Origin: Bacteroidales bacterium
Lineage (GTDB): Bacteria > Bacteroidota > Bacteroidia > Bacteroidales > FEN-979
DNA length: 64,000 nt
Direction of reading: 5' to 3'
Assembly (NCBI GenBank): GCA_028706295.1
Contig: JAQWBQ010000001.1
Coordinates: 62,001-126,000 of the forward strand
The stretch's first letter is position 1. Every line of letters starts with the position of its first letter. The position numbers and the translations under genes are program-made. The notes under the pieces were generated by a model. That model saw only the letters and a program-made list of their open reading frames with translations, was not told the DNA's origin and did not search any database. This document shows, in pieces, positions 43,423-52,396 of the stretch.

Positions 43423-44322
43423 ATGAAAAGACAAATTATTCAGATTGATGAGGAAAAATGTAATGGGTGCGGTCAATGTGTGCCCAATTGTCATGAAGGC
43501 GCACTCCGTATTATTGACGGGAAGGCACGACTGATCAGCGATCTGTTTTGTGACGGTCTGGGGGCGTGTATTGGCCATTGTCCTGAAGGCGCCATTGAGA
43601 TCATTGAGCGTGAAGCAGAGCCCTATGACGAGCAGAAGGTCATGGAACAGATCGTACCAAAAGGCCGGAATACCATTTTGGCGCATCTCGAGCACCTCCG
43701 TGATCACAATGAGGAGGAGCTGCTAAAGGAGGCTATACGGTATTTAAAAGAAAAAAATATTGAAATGGGTCCGGCAGCGGAAAAACAGGGTGGGAATGCG
43801 ACACATCCAAATCTTGTGACTGCACTCAGGGAGGAGCGGTTGCATACCGGACACGGTTGTCCGGGTGCTCAGACCATGGATTTCAGAATTGATCAACACA
43901 AAGTTGAAAGCGCCTCCGCAGGTGCCGGCATCGAAGTTCCCTCAGAATTACGGCAGTGGCCGGTTCAAATGCACTTATTAAATCCGCGGGCCGGATATTT
44001 TAATCAGGCCGATGTAGTGTTGGCGGCAGATTGTGTTGCCTTTACCATGGGAAATTTCCACAGCCGGTTTTTAAAGGGGAAGACCCTTGCGATTGCTTGT
44101 CCGAAGCTGGACAGCAACAAGGAGTCGTACCTCCAGAAGCTGACGGCCATGATACAGGAATCAAAGATCAATTCGCTGACCGTGATCATGATGGAGGTTC
44201 CCTGCTGCGGCGGGTTGTTGCAGATGGCACAGGCAGCGCGGAGTGAAGCAGGTCGGAACATCCCGATAAAAAAGGCGATTGTCAGTGTCAAGGGTGAGGT
44301 GCTCGAGGAGGAATGGCAATAA
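43423..44322 (+). CDS. Two-cluster ferredoxin-like protein of the NO-response cluster
   Basis: A 299-residue cytoplasmic iron-sulfur protein. The N-terminal 60 residues are a bacterial ferredoxin fold: first cluster CNGCGQCVPNC (Cys 13, 16, 19, 23), second region CDGLGACIGHCPEGA with Cys 43, 49, 53. The C-terminal domain has further Cys in GHGCPGAQ, DCVAF, IACPKLD and VPCCGG, and may bind another cluster. Proteins of this shape are commonly annotated as 4Fe-4S ferredoxins and occur beside Rrf2 regulators, hybrid cluster protein or NO reductase. It may supply electrons for NO or hydroxylamine reduction. Exact activity unknown. Confidence 0.82.
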   Translation: MKRQIIQIDEEKCNGCGQCVPNCHEGALRIIDGKARLISDLFCDGLGACIGHCPEGAIEIIEREAEPYDEQKVMEQIVPKGRNTILAHLEHLRDHNEEELLKEAIRYLKEKNIEMGPAAEKQGGNATHPNLVTALREERLHTGHGCPGAQTMDFRIDQHKVESASAGAGIEVPSELRQWPVQMHLLNPRAGYFNQADVVLAADCVAFTMGNFHSRFLKGKTLAIACPKLDSNKESYLQKLTAMIQESKINSLTVIMMEVPCCGGLLQMAQAARSEAGRNIPIKKAIVSVKGEVLEEEWQ

Positions 44323-44412
44323 AAATGAGTATATAGAAGAAACAATATCCTGGAATTTCTTTCATCAAATTACGCACCGAGTTATTATTCAACACCAAGT
44401 AAATCGAAAAAC

Positions 44413-46671
44413 ATGAAGACAAAAAAACTATGGTTTGGATTTATCACCGTCATGGTGGTCTCATTTTCAGTGCTTCTTTTCTATGGCCGGGAAATATACC
44501 GGCAGGCGCCACCCATTCCCGAATCAGTCGTCACTACCGATGGTTCGGTTTTATTCACGGGTCAAAATATAAAAGATGGACAGAACATCTGGCAGTCTAT
44601 CGGGGGGCAGGAAGTCGGATCCGTATGGGGACATGGTTCATACGTCGCTCCAGACTGGTCGGCCGATTGGCTTCACAGGGAATCGGAGTATATTCTGAAT
44701 TACCTTTCTGATACAACGTTTCACAAACCCTACAATCAAATATTACCCGAACAACAGGCGATGCTCCGGGTCAGGTTGCAGCAGGAAATGCGTATAAATA
44801 CCTATAATCCGTCAAGCGGGCGAATTGTTGTTTCTTCACTCAGGGCAAAGGCCATTGAAGCCGTGGGAAAACATTACTCCGGTCTTTTCATGAACGATCG
44901 GGCGTATGATACCTTACGCGATCATTATGCCATACCACCGAACTCTGTCAAGGATCAGAGCAGGATGGATAAAATGAATGCCTTTTTTTTCTGGACAGCC
45001 TGGTCCTGTGTAACGAACCGTCCCGGGAGTGATATTTCATACACCCACAACTGGCCGTCGGATGAGTTGGTTGATAATAAGCCTACGAGTTCACTGATTT
45101 TATGGACCGGGTTCAGCGTAATTATGTTACTTGCGGGAATCGGTCTGATGGTTTGGTATTATGCTTCGCGGAAGGAAGAGGGTTTGGCCGGTCATGAAAT
45201 ACCGGCTTCAGATCCTTTGCTGGGTGGAATTCAGACCCCTTCGATGAAAGCCACACTGAAGTATTTCTGGATCGTCACGGCCCTGATTCTTGTTCAAATC
45301 CTGATGGGGGCGATCACGGCTCATTATGGAGTGGAGGGCCAGGCACTTTACGGTTTACCTTTATCGGAATGGTTGCCTTATTCTATTTCGCGTACCTGGC
45401 ATGTTCAACTGGCAATTTTCTGGATTGCCACTTCATGGCTTGCAACTGGTTTGTATCTGGCGCCTGCCGTTGCAGGTAAGGAGCCCAGGTATCAGGCGTT
45501 GGGTGTGAATTTTCTTTTTATCGCTTTATTGATCATTGTTGTCGGTTCATTGGCAGGACAGTGGTACGGTGTCATGCAGAAGCTTGGGTTGGTTCAGAAT
45601 TTCTGGATCGGGCACCAGGGGTATGAATATGTTGATCTGGGAAGGTTCTGGCAAATTTTTCTGTTTGTTGGATTGGTCATCTGGCTTGTTCTCATGGGAA
45701 GAGGTTTAGCGCCCGCATTTAAACAACGCTCCGAAAACCGGTCTCTTTTAACCATGTTCATCATTTCTTCCATCGCCATTGCTGCTTTTTACGGAGCCGG
45801 ACTGATGTGGGGCCGTCAGACGCATCTTGCTGTTGCTGAATACTGGCGTTGGTGGGTCGTCCACCTTTGGGTGGAGGGCTTCTTCGAGGTTTTTGCCACT
45901 GTTGCCATTGCCTTTCTGTTTGTCCGTCTCGGTTTGATAAGGGTTGCAACAGCCACATCGAGTGTCTTATTTTCCACGATAATCTTTCTTTCTGGCGGGA
46001 TACTGGGTACTTTTCACCATCTTTATTTTACAGGCACGCCGACAGCGATACTCGCCATTGGAGCCACCTTCTCGGCCTTTGAAGTAGTTCCCCTGGTATT
46101 GATGGGGTATGAAGGCTATGGAAATTTCAAGATATCAAAAAGCCGGGCGTGGATTGAGGGATATCGGTGGCCGATTTGGTTCTTCCTCGCCGTGGCTTTC
46201 TGGAACCTCGTAGGAGCCGGTATTTTTGGATTCTTGATTAATCCGCCGATCGCGTTGTATTACATGCAGGGATTGAACACGACCCCGGTTCACGGACATA
46301 CCGCTTTGTTCGGAGTTTACGGGATGCTGGGAATTGGATTGATGTTGTTTGTGCTGAAAAGTATGGATCCCGGGAAAGTGTGGAATTCAAAATGGATTCG
46401 TTTTGCCTTCTGGTCCATAAATATCGGATTGGCGTTGATGGTACTGCTAAGTGTATTGCCAGTGGGGCTTGCACAGACCTGGGTAAGTGTAAAGAACGGC
46501 ATGTGGTATGCCCGTTCGGCTGAATTTCTTCAGGATCCCCTGATCATAACTTTCAAGTGGTTACGGGTAATCGGCGACACAGTCTTTACATTGGGGGCGC
46601 TTGCTTTGGCATGGTTCATTTTTGGATTAAAGGGAGGATGGTCCCTTAAAAAGGATCATATAAAACTGTAA
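44413..46671 (+). CDS. norB: Quinol-dependent nitric oxide reductase (qNOR)
   Basis: A 752-residue inner-membrane enzyme that reduces two NO to N2O using menaquinol or ubiquinol directly. The N-terminal part (about 30-225) is the extra cytochrome c-like but heme-free domain found in single-subunit qNOR: GQNIKDGQNIWQSIGGQEVGS-type sequence and VWGHGSYVAPDW. About fourteen helices follow. His-containing helices include RTWHVQLAIFWIATSW, WRWWVVHLWVEGFFEVF (heme b3 and FeB region with catalytic Glu) and GTFHHLYFTG; PVHGHTALFGVYG is the conserved helix X end. Length matches family. It protects against NO and can support respiration. Confidence 0.96.
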   Translation: MKTKKLWFGFITVMVVSFSVLLFYGREIYRQAPPIPESVVTTDGSVLFTGQNIKDGQNIWQSIGGQEVGSVWGHGSYVAPDWSADWLHRESEYILNYLSDTTFHKPYNQILPEQQAMLRVRLQQEMRINTYNPSSGRIVVSSLRAKAIEAVGKHYSGLFMNDRAYDTLRDHYAIPPNSVKDQSRMDKMNAFFFWTAWSCVTNRPGSDISYTHNWPSDELVDNKPTSSLILWTGFSVIMLLAGIGLMVWYYASRKEEGLAGHEIPASDPLLGGIQTPSMKATLKYFWIVTALILVQILMGAITAHYGVEGQALYGLPLSEWLPYSISRTWHVQLAIFWIATSWLATGLYLAPAVAGKEPRYQALGVNFLFIALLIIVVGSLAGQWYGVMQKLGLVQNFWIGHQGYEYVDLGRFWQIFLFVGLVIWLVLMGRGLAPAFKQRSENRSLLTMFIISSIAIAAFYGAGLMWGRQTHLAVAEYWRWWVVHLWVEGFFEVFATVAIAFLFVRLGLIRVATATSSVLFSTIIFLSGGILGTFHHLYFTGTPTAILAIGATFSAFEVVPLVLMGYEGYGNFKISKSRAWIEGYRWPIWFFLAVAFWNLVGAGIFGFLINPPIALYYMQGLNTTPVHGHTALFGVYGMLGIGLMLFVLKSMDPGKVWNSKWIRFAFWSINIGLALMVLLSVLPVGLAQTWVSVKNGMWYARSAEFLQDPLIITFKWLRVIGDTVFTLGALALAWFIFGLKGGWSLKKDHIKL

Positions 46672-46737
46672 TTCAATCAAAAATAAATTTCAAAAAAAAA
46701 GTTAAAATAGTAAGGGTTCAATTTAAAAAAACAAATT

Positions 46738-47067
46738 ATGGAAAAGAGCATTTTCGAACACTCAAACGTGTTCAGATTCCCGGGAAAGGTAGATTATTCA
46801 GCCGAGGGTATTATCAGTAAAAGAGTCATCGACCGCACAGCAGGAACGGTCACTTTATTCTCCTTTGACAAGGGTCAGCGGTTAAGTACCCATTCAGCGC
46901 CTTTCGACGCCCTGGTTCAGGTCGTAGAAGGGAACGCTGAAATTGTCATTAACGAGATTCCTTTCACCCTGGGGGCGGGTGATGCCATTATTATGCCGGC
47001 CGGGATTCCGCACGCGGTGAATGCTGTTGAGAAGTTTAAGATGGTTTTAACAATGATTAAAGGATAA
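46738..47067 (+). CDS. Small cupin-domain protein
   Basis: A 109-residue single-domain cupin. The first motif is STHSAPFDALVQVVEGNAEI (metal His near the start), and the second is LGAGDAIIMPAGIPHAVNAVEKF with the conserved Pro-x-Gly-x-x-His. Two glycine-rich turns suit the beta barrel. Similar small cupins are often found near Rrf2/NorB genes in anaerobes; their activity is unknown. It lies four bases before the DUF438 gene, 66 after norB. Confidence 0.85.
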   Translation: MEKSIFEHSNVFRFPGKVDYSAEGIISKRVIDRTAGTVTLFSFDKGQRLSTHSAPFDALVQVVEGNAEIVINEIPFTLGAGDAIIMPAGIPHAVNAVEKFKMVLTMIKG

Positions 47068-47071
47068 AAAA

Positions 47072-48598
47072 ATGAGTGAACTGATCAATAATTCAAGGAG
47101 CAGGAAGGAGTTGTTAAAGCACATGATCCTGCAGCTGCACGAAGGGGTGGCCCCGGAAGCAGTAAGGGCACGAATGGTAGAACTTATGGCAAAAATTCCT
47201 TATGGTGAGGTGGTGGAGGTAGAACAGGAGTTGATCAACGAAGGATTGCCCGAAACGGAAGTTCTTCGTTTGTGTGATGTTCACACAGAAGCACTTGAGG
47301 GTCATATAGATCTGGCCGGAATGAAAATCGTAGCGCCGGGTCATCCGGTTGACACGTTCAAACAGGAGAACAAAGAACTTGTAAAGGTAGCAGATCAGCT
47401 CAACGTATTATTCAGCCGGGTGGCAGATGAAATGCAGAGTTCCGGCAAAGAAAAGTATCTCAACACAATTAAAACGCTGTTTAACAGCCTGATGGATGTC
47501 GATAAACATTACAGGCGGAAGGAGAACCTACTCTTTCCGTTTCTCGAGAAATACGGAATTACCGGGCCACCCAAAGTCATGTGGGGAAAACACGATGAGA
47601 CCCGCGATCTGTTGAAAAATGCGATCAATGCACTGAACATGCCGGGTGAATTCACGACCGAGATGATGGAAATGAAAATCGATCTTCACCTCAAACCGGC
47701 AGCTAAAGCTATAACCGACATGATCATGAAGGAGGAGGAAATCCTGTTTCCAATGACACTTGATAAGCTTAGTGAAGCCGATTGGTACGAAGTTTATCGT
47801 CAAACCCTGGAGATCGGTTATTGTTTGTATGACCCGAAGTTCACCTGGAGGCCGCAGGGAGTTGAAGCAGAAACGGAGGTTTCGGCTGAAGAGGGGACGG
47901 TGAATCTTCCCAGTGGAAGGTTCACAACAGAAGAGTTGCTGGCCATGCTGAACACGCTTCCTGTTGATATTACTTTTGTCGACCGTAACAATAAGGTAAA
48001 ATACTTCTCTCAGGGGAAAGAACGGATTTTCGACCGGAACAGAGCGATTTTAGGCCGTGATGTTCGCATGTGTCATCCGCCTTCCAGTGTTCATATCGTG
48101 GATCAGATCGTGGGTGATTTTAAGAGTGGTAAGGCCGACAGCGCTCCATTCTGGATTCAGATGGGTGGAAAGTTCATCCATATTGAATATTTTGCACTGC
48201 GAAACGAAAAGGGTGAGTATCTTGGGACTGTTGAAATGTCGCAGGATTTGACGGAAAAAAGGGCGCTTTCAGGCGATCAGCGGTTGTTGAGTTACCGGAA
48301 GAGCGAAAGATCAGAATCTGCGAAAAAGAACGAACAGGCTAATGCCGGAGGTAAAGTAGCCGAGCCGGATCATCCGGTTTCAAAAGTAGTTTTGGATGCC
48401 AGACCATTACTTGCCCAGGGCATACATCCCCTTGCACAGGTTCAGGAGGAGTGTGCCGCGTTGCTTCCGGGGGAGGTTTATGAGGTGATTACTCCGTTTC
48501 CGCCTGCACCCATGATTGAGAAAATGGCTGCAGCCGGCTATCAGACCCGTTCAGAAACCGGTACTGATGGATTGTTTCACACCTATTTCAGTAAATGA
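47072..48598 (+). CDS. DUF438-hemerythrin-PAS-DUF2249 multidomain protein
   Basis: A 508-residue cytoplasmic protein with four modules. Residues 1-85: DUF438 (KELLKHMILQLHEGVAPEAV). About 90-255: hemerythrin-like helical bundle with spaced His and Glu (DVDKHYRRKENLLFPFLEKYG, MWGKHDETRDL, MKEEEILFP), the di-iron O2/NO-binding type. About 285-400: PAS domain with CHPPSSVHIVDQI and FWIQMGGKFIHIEYFALR. About 430-508: DUF2249 (VLDARPLLAQGIHPLAQV, HTYFSK). It likely senses or buffers NO or oxygen, or helps repair iron centres; the exact task is unproven. It ends the NO cluster; a strong terminator follows after ten bases. Confidence 0.87.
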   Translation: MSELINNSRSRKELLKHMILQLHEGVAPEAVRARMVELMAKIPYGEVVEVEQELINEGLPETEVLRLCDVHTEALEGHIDLAGMKIVAPGHPVDTFKQENKELVKVADQLNVLFSRVADEMQSSGKEKYLNTIKTLFNSLMDVDKHYRRKENLLFPFLEKYGITGPPKVMWGKHDETRDLLKNAINALNMPGEFTTEMMEMKIDLHLKPAAKAITDMIMKEEEILFPMTLDKLSEADWYEVYRQTLEIGYCLYDPKFTWRPQGVEAETEVSAEEGTVNLPSGRFTTEELLAMLNTLPVDITFVDRNNKVKYFSQGKERIFDRNRAILGRDVRMCHPPSSVHIVDQIVGDFKSGKADSAPFWIQMGGKFIHIEYFALRNEKGEYLGTVEMSQDLTEKRALSGDQRLLSYRKSERSESAKKNEQANAGGKVAEPDHPVSKVVLDARPLLAQGIHPLAQVQEECAALLPGEVYEVITPFPPAPMIEKMAAAGYQTRSETGTDGLFHTYFSK

Positions 48599-48608
48599 CG
48601 AACCGGGA

Positions 48609-48646
48609 AAAGGCTGAAGCATCGGTTTTTCGATGCTTCAGCCTTT
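48609..48646 (+). terminator. Strong intrinsic terminator of the NO cluster
   Basis: AAAGGCTGAAGCATCG (48609-48624) pairs perfectly over 16 bases with CGATGCTTCAGCCTTT (48631-48646) around a GTTTTT loop, followed by CCTTTTAT. This is the longest perfect stem seen in the window. It separates the NO cluster from the PepSY gene. Confidence 0.9.
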
Positions 48647-48667
48647 CCTTTTATCATCGTTGCAGGC

Positions 48668-50293
48668 ATGCGCAATTTTTTCCGGAAATACCACAAGTGG
48701 TTCAGTCTGGTTGCTACGCTTTTCATTTTATTTTTCGCGGCATCAGGAATCATTTTGAATCACAGGAATCTGTTATCGGGAATAGATATAGACCGGAATT
48801 TCCTGCCATCGGCTTACCGATATAACAACTGGAATCTTGCGGCAATTAAAGGCTCTGAGCAAATTTCAGATGATTCTATTCTGGTTTACGGAAATCTGGG
48901 GGTTTGGCTGACTAATTCTTCGTACCAACAGTTCAGAGTGTTCAACACTGGTTTTCCGAAGGGTGTGGATAACCGGAAAATCAATACTGTCCATTTCAAT
49001 AAAAGGTCAGGATTATACGCCGGAACACTGTTCGGAATGTTCCGGTACGATTTCAAAAAGGGAAGGTGGGACCGTATAGAGGTGCCTTCGGGTGACGAGC
49101 GTATCGTGAAAATTATCACCATTGGGGATACCTTAATGGTCATGTCAAGGTCACTCCTGATGATGACAATACTGGGGAATAACCCTGAACAAGCCGAAAA
49201 TCATCATGTATCAGATCGTTCCTCTGATAATGGTATTGCGAGGAAAAAAACGGTCATAAATTCGACAAATGTTCAAATTCCGAAATTCAGTATTATTTCG
49301 ATCCCGCCACCTGAAGGATGGGACGGGAAGGTGGGGCTTTTCAGAACTTTCTGGGTTGTTCACAGCGGCGAGATCTATGGATTTGCAGGAAAAATCCTTG
49401 TCGATTTTGTCGGCCTGAGTATTATTCTGCTGTGTATAACAGGATTGATCTATTTTCTGATCCCACATCGAATCAGGCGTTTGAAAGATGAATTGCATCG
49501 TTCCAGGTTAAAAAGATTCAACAGGGGGACGCTCAGATGGCATAATATTGTAGGATCGTGGCTTTTTCCGGTGCTGATCCTCACGACCTTCACCGGGATG
49601 TTCCTTAGGCCGCCTCTGCTTATAACCATTGCCGGTTCCCGGTTACAGCCGATTCCCTTTTCCGAACTCGACAGCCCCAATCCATGGTTCGATAAACTCC
49701 GTGATTTTGAATTTGATCGGGAGTCGGGGCGGTTCATTTTGGCGACTCAGGAAGGGATATTCGAAGCGGATCTTCAGTTTAAAAAGAAACTGAAATTATT
49801 ACCCTATCAGCCTCCCGTTAGTGTAATGGGCATCAATGTCCTGAAGAAAATACCCGGGACCGGGTATCTGATTGGTTCATTCAGCGGAATCTTTATCTGG
49901 AACACTGAAACCGGAACAATTACCGATTACATTACAAAATTGCCCTTTTACCGAACAGGAGTGGAAGGACCTCCTTTTGGCCAGGTAAGTGTGGCAGGTT
50001 TTTGCCGTGTTAATGATTCAACAGAGGTTGTTTTTGATTATGCTGTTGGGATTATGGCTGTGAAGGGGAAGAATCCATTCCCCGCAATGCCCGAAGCAAT
50101 AATTTCTCAGAGCCCCATTTCATTGTGGAATCTTGCATTAGAGATCCATACAGGCCGTATCTTTCAACCGGTTTTGGGAGGTTTTTACATATTGATTGTA
50201 CCACTCATTGGACTGATGACGCTCGTTATTCTGGTTTCCGGTTTTTTCAGTTGGTGGCTTGCACGAAGGAAACACCCCCGTTCACAAACCTAA
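48668..50293 (+). CDS. PepSY-associated membrane protein
   Basis: A 541-residue inner-membrane protein with about four helices. The N-terminus FRKYHKWFSLVATLFILFFAASGIILNH is the hallmark PepSY-associated first helix. A large extracytoplasmic part (about 35-235) follows, with sequence resembling beta-propeller blades (Gly-Met-Phe-Arg-Tyr turns). Then VDFVGLSIILLCITGLIYFLI and RGTLRWHNIVGSWLFPVLILTTF, a second extracytoplasmic part and a final helix. His in the RWHN and KYHKW segments could hold heme, as in PepSY-type reductases. It could serve in iron or electron transfer; no partner is adjacent. It lies 22 bases after a terminator and overlaps the convergent HD gene by 12 bases. Confidence 0.75.
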   Translation: MRNFFRKYHKWFSLVATLFILFFAASGIILNHRNLLSGIDIDRNFLPSAYRYNNWNLAAIKGSEQISDDSILVYGNLGVWLTNSSYQQFRVFNTGFPKGVDNRKINTVHFNKRSGLYAGTLFGMFRYDFKKGRWDRIEVPSGDERIVKIITIGDTLMVMSRSLLMMTILGNNPEQAENHHVSDRSSDNGIARKKTVINSTNVQIPKFSIISIPPPEGWDGKVGLFRTFWVVHSGEIYGFAGKILVDFVGLSIILLCITGLIYFLIPHRIRRLKDELHRSRLKRFNRGTLRWHNIVGSWLFPVLILTTFTGMFLRPPLLITIAGSRLQPIPFSELDSPNPWFDKLRDFEFDRESGRFILATQEGIFEADLQFKKKLKLLPYQPPVSVMGINVLKKIPGTGYLIGSFSGIFIWNTETGTITDYITKLPFYRTGVEGPPFGQVSVAGFCRVNDSTEVVFDYAVGIMAVKGKNPFPAMPEAIISQSPISLWNLALEIHTGRIFQPVLGGFYILIVPLIGLMTLVILVSGFFSWWLARRKHPRSQT

Positions 50294-50842
50294 TTCGCCA
50301 GCTATCGGTAACATGGAATTGATGGCCAGGGCCGCAAATTCATCGATCGGGATTCCGACTTTCTCGCATTCCAAAATATTTTCCCGTTTCACGGAGGCAG
50401 CAAATATTTTTTCTTTCATTCGTTTGACCACGGACTTTGGTTTCACACTGGAGAGCTTCCTGTCGGGATAGACATACGTAGTGGCAAAGATCAGTCCGGT
50501 TATGGTTTCCCCGGCGGCGAGTGCGTGCTGGAATTCGGTGTTTCGTTCCTTTCCGGCGGAACATTCGTTGTGCATGCTGATGGCATCGAGGATTTCGGGA
50601 TCAACATTATAATCTTTGAGCAGGCGTGCTGTTTGTGTTCCATGAACCAGCGGGTCGGCGTGGGTAACTTCCACATCTAGATCGTGTAAAAGGCCGGCCA
50701 TTGCCCATTTCTCTTCATCTTGTCCCAATTTTCGGGCAATACCTTTCAACACGGCTTCAGATGCCAGGCAATGAAAGATCATTTTTTCATTTTTCACATA
50801 GTAGTGTAAAAGTTCCAACGCTTTTTCTCTTGTAAGTGTCAT
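50282..50842 (-). CDS. HD-domain metal-dependent phosphohydrolase-like protein
   Basis: A 186-residue cytoplasmic protein of the HD/HDIG type. The helix AGLLHDLDVEV has the HD metal pair, with His in IFHCLASEAV upstream and further His in LVHGTQTARLL and AISMHNECS downstream. These bind one or two metal ions for phosphoester hydrolysis. It resembles the small HDIG proteins that may act on nucleotides, but the substrate is unknown. It overlaps the end of the convergent PepSY gene. Confidence 0.85.
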   Translation of the reverse strand: MTLTREKALELLHYYVKNEKMIFHCLASEAVLKGIARKLGQDEEKWAMAGLLHDLDVEVTHADPLVHGTQTARLLKDYNVDPEILDAISMHNECSAGKERNTEFQHALAAGETITGLIFATTYVYPDRKLSSVKPKSVVKRMKEKIFAASVKRENILECEKVGIPIDEFAALAINSMLPIAGELGL

Positions 50843-50960
50843 AATTCTTTTAATAGGGAATTCGATTTACAAATCAGTTGAAAATATCATGGGATTCATA
50901 TGGTTTGAAGGGAGCTTATCCCGTTATGAAACCAGTCAGGCTCGTTCCAGGTATGGTGAT

Positions 50961-52352
50961 TCAAGGAGCCAACAGGTTGCTGTATTTGTCGATCAGGTAG
51001 ACCAGTGAAGCGATTCCGGCGCTTCCGAGCTGAAGTTCCCGGGGACTGATCTTGTCAAATGTATCGGAACCGGCGTGCTGGTAATCAAAATACCGTTGTG
51101 AATCGGTGACCAGGGCGATCAAAGGGAATCCATATTTTTTCAATGGGCCGATATCGACTCCGCTGCCCCCTTTCGCGAATGACCAGAATCCATATGGCTC
51201 TAAAAGTGGCTGCCAGCGCCGGATCAGATCAACCTGTTTATCCGTTGCATCGATAGAAAATCCCTGCGGTGTGAAGCCACCCCGGTCTGATTCAATTGCG
51301 GCGATATGGAGTTCATTTTTAATACCAACAGCGCTGGCGTAAGCTGCGGCTCCCCGTTGCGCATATTCTTCATCCATAAAAACCACCAGGCGAAGGGTGT
51401 TGGCCGGTTTAATCTGCAACTGTTTAAATAGTCTCAGCACTTCCATGGTCTGAACCACTCCGGCGCCATCGTCATGGGCCCCCTGTCCCAGATCCCAGGC
51501 ATCAATATGACCACCGAACGCAATAATCTTTTCGGGGTGAACCGTTCCTTTTATTTCTGCAATTACATTAAAACAGCCGGTTTCGGGAAGTTCCATGCAG
51601 GTTGTCCGTATAAACAATCGCAAACGACGGTCCACTTTAAGCCAGGCGGACAGGGAATCGGCTCCATTGGTGCTGACAGCAACGGCAGGGATGCGCATAA
51701 CCGAGTCGGCATAATGCTGGATACCGGTGTGGGGATAATCGTCGTGGGAAAGCGTTGCAGAGCGTACGATAACTCCGATAGCACCGTATTTCGCTGCATA
51801 GAGCGCTCCGCGTGCACGCAATGCCACCACTTCTGCATAGGCATTGAAAGTATAGAACCAGGCGGGATTGGCACAACGGTTAAAAAACACAATTTTGCCC
51901 GAAACCCCTTCGCGCCCAAGGTCGTCGAGCTGTTCAAAGCCGGCCACTTCGACCACCTCTGCTTCTATGCCTTTTGACCCGGTACCTATGGAGCTTCCCA
52001 GTGCACAGATGTTGAGAACCTGTTTTCCAACAACACTTGATTTCACACGGGCAACTTCCTTCTCACCACGTTCCCATCGTTTAACGGTTAAGGGTTGCAT
52101 GTATACGGTGTCGGGATCCATTTCTTTTAACATCCGGTTTACCCATGCAACCGCCTTTTCGGCCTGTAAAGTACCGCACAACCTTCCCTGAAAATTGTTA
52201 CAGAGAAATCCGAGATTGTGGTAAGCTACCGGATGGGTCAGTGCTTCACTGAAAAAATTACAGATTACCAGACTATCAGGATTTCCGGCAATGACTTCGG
52301 TTCCCGTAAATCCGACAAAAAAAGCAAAAACGAAAACGAGTCTTTTCATCAT
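50961..52352 (-). CDS. Secreted M28-family zinc aminopeptidase/carboxypeptidase
   Basis: A 463-residue exported peptidase; signal peptide ends near VIAGN. It starts at ATG 52352 or the adjacent ATG 52349. A PA-type insert (about 110-240) is followed by the catalytic M28 fold. Zinc ligands and catalytic residues are visible in order: FGGHIDAWDLG (His), GAHDDGAG (bridging Asp), VFMDEEYAQRG (general base Glu and ligand Glu), IESDRGGF (Asp), and YQHAGSDTFD (His). The layout resembles carboxypeptidase Q/PGCP-type enzymes. A -7 box precedes it. It would act in the periplasm or outside, with the S46 peptidase, in protein digestion. Confidence 0.9.
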   Translation of the reverse strand: MMKRLVFVFAFFVGFTGTEVIAGNPDSLVICNFFSEALTHPVAYHNLGFLCNNFQGRLCGTLQAEKAVAWVNRMLKEMDPDTVYMQPLTVKRWERGEKEVARVKSSVVGKQVLNICALGSSIGTGSKGIEAEVVEVAGFEQLDDLGREGVSGKIVFFNRCANPAWFYTFNAYAEVVALRARGALYAAKYGAIGVIVRSATLSHDDYPHTGIQHYADSVMRIPAVAVSTNGADSLSAWLKVDRRLRLFIRTTCMELPETGCFNVIAEIKGTVHPEKIIAFGGHIDAWDLGQGAHDDGAGVVQTMEVLRLFKQLQIKPANTLRLVVFMDEEYAQRGAAAYASAVGIKNELHIAAIESDRGGFTPQGFSIDATDKQVDLIRRWQPLLEPYGFWSFAKGGSGVDIGPLKKYGFPLIALVTDSQRYFDYQHAGSDTFDKISPRELQLGSAGIASLVYLIDKYSNLLAP

Positions 52353-52365
52353 CCCGGTTTTTCTG

Positions 52366-52373
52366 CAAAATTA
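52366..52373 (-). promoter_or_regulatory. -7 box upstream of the M28 peptidase gene
   Basis: The minus strand reads TAATTTTG, matching TAnnTTTG, 14 bases before the start codon. It lies in the 44-base gap after the DUF5916 stop, so the peptidase has its own promoter. Confidence 0.5.
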
Positions 52374-52396
52374 CAAAAAGGAGGGGTTCCAGATGG

